Source of the DNA: JADKIH01 sp031367345
GTDB lineage: Bacteria; Bacteroidota; Bacteroidia; AKYH767-A; 2013-40CM-41-45
Assembly (NCBI GenBank): GCA_031367345.1
Contig: JANLPR010000133.1
Coordinates: 1 to 18,659 of the forward strand
Direction: 5' to 3'
DNA: 18,659 bases
Part shown: positions 15,049 through 18,659 of the stretch, one piece after another
How the letters are laid out: every line of letters starts with the position of its first letter
How positions within the stretch are numbered: position 1 is the first letter of the stretch
Notes under the pieces: generated by a model
Told to the model about the DNA's origin: nothing
Databases searched by the model: none
The model's input: only the letters and a program-made list of their open reading frames with translations
Program-made: the position numbers and the translations under genes

Positions 15049-15885
15049 ATGGAAGAAATAGGGATAAGCCAACAGCGGGACGGTGATAAGGCCGGAGAAG
15101 AATACTGGACACAATTTTGGAAAAATTTTGAGTTGCCAACTCCGATGAATATCCATTCATCGAACGTGAATGAATATCCAAATCGTTTACTACATCGATT
15201 ATTTAAAAAATCGTTTACCGGAATAACAACCAATGGAAAAAAACTTTTAGAAATAGGATGCGGCAATTCTGTTTTCCTTACTTATTTTAAAAAAGAATTT
15301 TCTTTTGAAGTGTATGGTTTAGACTATTCCGAATTTGGTTGCAAGCAAACTGAGAAAATATTTGAGCGCGACGGCATTGAAGGAAAAATAATACTTGGCG
15401 ATGCATTCAATCCACCGAACGATCTTATTGGACAATTCGATATCGTTTGTTCGTTTGGAGTAGTAGAGCATTTTGAAGATACCGCAGGAACAATGGAAGC
15501 TTTTGCTAAATTTTTAAAACCAGGGGGAATTTTAATTTCATCTATTCCAAATATGAAAGGAGCTACAGGACTACTGCATAAATGGCTTAACAGACCGGTA
15601 TATGATGTTCATGTTCCACTTGATAAACATGATATGCAAGTAGCAATAGAACGAGCAGGACTTTTGCCTTTGGTAAACGAGTATTTTCTAGCCTTGAGTT
15701 TTGCTATAACGCTTGAAGGCCGAGATGGAAAAAAAATACCAAATTATGCACTTAAAAAATTCTTTGTAAAGACTATTCGATACACATCAAAATTAGTTTG
15801 GATAGTAGAGAATATAACACATCCTTTACCCGCAGGAAAATATTTATCGGGAGGTGTTTTTACTGCAGCTAAAAAACAGGAATGA
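15049..15885 (+). CDS. Class I SAM methyltransferase
   Basis: This 278-residue protein is a SAM-dependent methyltransferase with a Rossmann core: motif I LLEIGCGNSVF (residues 66-76), the ribose-binding Asp92 in VYGLDYSE, Asp118 in ILGDAF, a CSFGVVEHFED segment (residues 134-144) and LKPGGILISSIPN (156-168). The residues before the core (1-60) contain GEEYWTQFW and a helix, and may form the substrate lid. The C-terminal 100 residues include NRPVYDVHVPLDKHDM, a common string in glycan-cluster methyltransferases. It has no zinc ribbon, unlike the methyltransferase at 1113-2009, so the two belong to different subgroups. The ATG at 15049 is the first in frame; the 84-nt gap to the divergent asnB-like gene must hold its promoter. 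It overlaps the downstream GT4 by ATGA. Confidence 0.85.
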   Translation: MEEIGISQQRDGDKAGEEYWTQFWKNFELPTPMNIHSSNVNEYPNRLLHRLFKKSFTGITTNGKKLLEIGCGNSVFLTYFKKEFSFEVYGLDYSEFGCKQTEKIFERDGIEGKIILGDAFNPPNDLIGQFDIVCSFGVVEHFEDTAGTMEAFAKFLKPGGILISSIPNMKGATGLLHKWLNRPVYDVHVPLDKHDMQVAIERAGLLPLVNEYFLALSFAITLEGRDGKKIPNYALKKFFVKTIRYTSKLVWIVENITHPLPAGKYLSGGVFTAAKKQE

Positions 15886-16931
15886 AAAAAGTAAAAGCAC
15901 TTTACTTCTTTGTTGGAAGGTCATCGTTTGTTAACAAAGACATAGAAATTTTAGAAGAAAAATTTATTGTTGAGAAATTCAATTTTGAATTTGGAGCAAA
16001 GTGGAAAATTCCTTTTCAACTGCTCGGCCAGTTTCTGTTTTTACTGGTGCATATTTTTTCATCACAGGTAATCATCATTCAATTGGCAGGATTTCATTCA
16101 GTATTGCCAGTATTATTTTCTAAATTGACAGGAAAAAGAGTTGTTATAATTGCAGCCGGGACCGATTGCCATTCCTTCCCTTCTATCGGCTATGGCAATT
16201 ATCACAAGATGTTTTTATCAATGGCCACAAAATTTTCATTTAGAAATTGTAGTCTCATAATACCTAAGCATGAATCGCTTTGGCTTTCGGATTATACATA
16301 CGATTCATCTGATTATAATAAGCAAGGAATAAGTTATTTCATACCAGAAATTAATACGCCACATATTGTAGTAGAAAACGGTTTTGATTCAAATCGTTTT
16401 AAAAAAACATTGCCGGCTAAAAAGAATAGCTTTATCACCATCAGCGGATTATTAGAAAGAGAATCGCAGCGTAAATTAAAAGGAATAGATCTTATTATAG
16501 AAGCAGCGAAGTTACTACCAGATTGCAGCTTCACTATATTAGGAATTAACCGAGATGCTGTTTTTAAGGAACTTCCTGAAAACATAAAATTAGTAGCTAA
16601 AGTTCCGAATGATCAGTTAACGGATATATTATCTCAGCATCAGTATTATTTGCAATTGTCGATGGCAGAAGGTTTTCCAAATGCATTATGCGAAGCAATG
16701 CTGTGTGAATGCATTCCGATAGGGTCAGCAGTTTTTTCGATACCTGAAATCATTGGTGATACCGGATACATATTGGAAAAAAGAAATGCAGAAGAGCTGG
16801 TAGATCTCATAGAAAAAATTCAGCTGATAGATAATTCAATGGTAGGCCAAATGGCAAGGAAACGAATTTCAGAAAACTACACACTGAGTAAGAGAAAAGA
16901 AAAACTTTTAGCTATTCTGGAAAAATATTGA
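15882..16931 (+). CDS. Glycosyltransferase family 4 (GT-B)
   Basis: This 349-residue GT-B enzyme is probably a retaining glycosyltransferase. The N-terminal domain includes VHIFSSQVIIIQLAGFHSVL (residues 56-75), a hydrophobic patch that could hold it at the membrane, and IIAAGTDCHSFPSIGYG (residues 89-105). The donor domain has ITISGLLERESQRKLKGIDL (residues 185-204), where the lysines contact the donor phosphate, and MAEGFPNALCEAM, which gives the E-x7-E pair Glu263/Glu271. The length is slightly short but all elements are present. Its ATG overlaps the methyltransferase stop, so these two are made together and may act on the same sugar. It ends 14 nt from the convergent PKD gene, with no evident terminator between. 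The sugar specificity is unknown. Confidence 0.88.
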   Translation: MKKVKALYFFVGRSSFVNKDIEILEEKFIVEKFNFEFGAKWKIPFQLLGQFLFLLVHIFSSQVIIIQLAGFHSVLPVLFSKLTGKRVVIIAAGTDCHSFPSIGYGNYHKMFLSMATKFSFRNCSLIIPKHESLWLSDYTYDSSDYNKQGISYFIPEINTPHIVVENGFDSNRFKKTLPAKKNSFITISGLLERESQRKLKGIDLIIEAAKLLPDCSFTILGINRDAVFKELPENIKLVAKVPNDQLTDILSQHQYYLQLSMAEGFPNALCEAMLCECIPIGSAVFSIPEIIGDTGYILEKRNAEELVDLIEKIQLIDNSMVGQMARKRISENYTLSKRKEKLLAILEKY

Positions 16932-16945
16932 ATTGACAGAACTAA

Positions 16946-18659
16946 TTAACGCATCAAATTAATGAATCCTTGTCTAACTTCAGTTCCGTTTTTCAGCAAG
17001 TAAACAAAAATATCATTCGGGATTTGTGAACCTTTATAAGTTCCGTCCCATTGCATAGTAGATGCGTCATCGTTTTTATAGATCATTGTTCCCCAACGAT
17101 CAAATATTTCAATCGAATAAACAACACACGGACGGAATGCACTAAGTGCAAAATAATCATTCTTTCCATCACCATTTGGAGTAAAAGAATTTGGTATATA
17201 TAAAATTTCACCCAATAAGGTTTCAGAAGATACTTTTTGGGAAGTAGAATCGATACAAGTAGATTCTTTATTGACAATAAGGCGAGTCATGAAATCACCT
17301 TCACGCGAGTAACGATGAACAGGATTTTTAATTGAACTAGTATTACCATCACCAAACTCCCAATAATAAGACACTGCATTATTGGTTACATCATAAAAGT
17401 TCACAGCACCCGAACACGAATCTTGAGCGACAGAATAAGCTGCTTCTTTAAATGAAGTAAAATTAATATTCTTAGTTATTTTCTGATTGCAATGATAAAA
17501 CGAAGTAGTTGTTAGAGTAACAGGGATGTTTCCTGCAAGCTCATAGATATGAGAGGGCGAATTATCCGTTGATTCAGAACCGTCACCAAAATCCCAATGA
17601 TAAGTAGCGCCAAGTTTTGAAAAATTCGTAAAATAAACATTGGAATCGCAATCAGCTACCGAATAGCTGAAATCGCTGCTGGGTAAAGGAGGAATATCGA
17701 TGTTGATGAATGAAGTGTCGACACAAAAAGAATCTGTGAATACAATTTGTTGAATGGTAAAATTACCAGCCGAACCAAAACGATGAGACGGTGTTTTATC
17801 GAAGCTGATATTGCCATCTCCAAAATCCCATCTGGAGGTAGCTTCATTCAACGAAGAATCGATTGCGACGATTGAATACGAACATGTATCCAATTGAAGA
17901 TTGAAATTAGATACAGGAATTTTTTGAACAATAATTTTTTTAGTAAGCGTATCATAGCAGGAAGAATCGGTTGAAGTAATCAACGTAACATCGTATGGAC
18001 CTGCATTGGGATAAACGTGAGTTGGATTTGAATCGAGTGAATTAGTATTGTCACCAAAATCCCAATGCCAAAAATTTGCTACACCTCCTACTCCATACGA
18101 TTTATCGATGAAGTTGAATGAATTATCGCAATTTTTATTTTGAATATTGTATTGAGCCAAAAAAGTAGGATAAATATGAACAAGACCACGAGCTGTATCA
18201 TTACAGTCAGGGTTAAAACCGGAATACGCAACAAGAGTAGCCATATAATCACCGGTATCGGAATAAGCATAGTTCGGATTTTTAACCGTCGATGTATCGA
18301 AGGGATCAGAAGGGTCACCGAAATCCCATTGGTAAGTAGAAGCGTTATAACTTGTATTCAGGAAATTGGCAACAAGGCTACCACAAGAAATGGTTGGAGA
18401 AAAAATAGAAGCAACAGTTAAGCGCGGACAACTCACAACATTGACTTGAAAATCGCGAAGTGTTTCACTGAGTAGAACACCATTTCGATATTCTTTTACA
18501 CTCACCCCATAAACGAATTGACCTAAAGAGTTAGGCGTTGCTTTCAAGATTCCGGTTACAGAATCGATGTGCAAAGCAGCACCTCCGAAAACATTAGTTA
18601 GAGAATATGGATTGAGATAAACCACATTAGCATAAGGAGGAGAATTTGGTGGAGAAGGT
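16946..18659 (-). CDS. PKD-repeat T9SS cargo protein, 5'-truncated
   Basis: This is the C-terminal 570 residues of a larger secreted protein; the frame stays open to the window edge, and the GTG at 18625 is an internal Val codon, not a start. Counting from that codon, PKD repeats are marked by W-D/E-FGD at residues 100, 188, 266, 344 and 422, the last three exactly 78 residues apart. The upstream part (PPNSPPYANVVYLNPYSLTN) resembles the domain that precedes PKD repeats in other Bacteroidota surface proteins. The final 85 residues, with YIPNSFTPNGDGKNDYF (476-492), IFDRWG (507-512) and WDGTYKG (526-532), form the gliding-motility-associated (type B) sorting domain of the type IX secretion system. 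The mature protein should therefore reach the cell surface or medium, perhaps as an adhesin. No PorP/SprF gene follows it. Confidence 0.93.
   Translation of the reverse strand, partial: PSPPNSPPYANVVYLNPYSLTNVFGGAALHIDSVTGILKATPNSLGQFVYGVSVKEYRNGVLLSETLRDFQVNVVSCPRLTVASIFSPTISCGSLVANFLNTSYNASTYQWDFGDPSDPFDTSTVKNPNYAYSDTGDYMATLVAYSGFNPDCNDTARGLVHIYPTFLAQYNIQNKNCDNSFNFIDKSYGVGGVANFWHWDFGDNTNSLDSNPTHVYPNAGPYDVTLITSTDSSCYDTLTKKIIVQKIPVSNFNLQLDTCSYSIVAIDSSLNEATSRWDFGDGNISFDKTPSHRFGSAGNFTIQQIVFTDSFCVDTSFINIDIPPLPSSDFSYSVADCDSNVYFTNFSKLGATYHWDFGDGSESTDNSPSHIYELAGNIPVTLTTTSFYHCNQKITKNINFTSFKEAAYSVAQDSCSGAVNFYDVTNNAVSYYWEFGDGNTSSIKNPVHRYSREGDFMTRLIVNKESTCIDSTSQKVSSETLLGEILYIPNSFTPNGDGKNDYFALSAFRPCVVYSIEIFDRWGTMIYKNDDASTMQWDGTYKGSQIPNDIFVYLLKNGTEVRQGFINLMR

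Noticed and set aside
15012..15266. Minus-strand open frame over the methyltransferase start
   Set aside because: It shadows the methyltransferase N-terminus and motif I, and has no family resemblance.
18140..18421. Plus-strand open frame inside the PKD protein
   Set aside because: It is antisense to repeated PKD codons; the apparent Ile/Arg/Asn-rich protein is a by-product.
18623..18625. Start codon of the PKD protein
   Set aside because: The codon is GTG (Val) and the frame continues upstream with plausible Pro/Ser-rich sequence to the window edge, so the gene is truncated here.

Overview
The window is AT-rich and looks like the chromosome of a member of the Bacteroidota. The evidence is a type IX secretion (gliding-motility type) C-terminal domain on a PKD-repeat protein, a DUF4783 gene next to nadC, the near absence of Shine-Dalgarno sequences, and a heptanucleotide tandem tract of a kind I associate with intergenic DNA in this phylum. 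I cannot name the genus from sequence alone.

Layout. Positions 1-346 hold a 7-bp tandem repeat array and no gene. Positions 347-6288 (+) carry a compact surface-glycan block: sulfotransferase, zinc-ribbon methyltransferase, GT2, GT4, GT2, divergent GT4. The last five genes are 1 nt apart or overlap by ATGA. A conserved central block follows. On the minus strand, rlmH (ribosome methylation) lies upstream of a polytopic membrane protein that could be a Wzy-like polymerase. On the plus strand are DUF4783, nadC (NAD synthesis), a YihY/BrkB membrane protein and an exported TPR protein resembling eukaryotic RMDN proteins. A second glycan block comes next: a class II asparagine synthetase-type amidotransferase and a Wzx-like flippase (minus), divergent from a methyltransferase and a GT4 (plus). 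The right edge (minus) is the C-terminal part of a secreted protein with five PKD repeats and a type B T9SS sorting domain; its start lies outside the window.

Together the two flanking blocks supply most of what a surface polysaccharide pathway needs: five glycosyltransferases, two methyltransferases, a sulfotransferase, an amidotransferase, a flippase and a possible polymerase. They suggest a methylated, possibly sulfated and amidated glycan. No sugar-nucleotide synthesis genes and no initiating phosphoglycosyltransferase are visible, so the pathway must be completed elsewhere. No tRNA, rRNA, CRISPR array, insertion sequence or integrase was seen.
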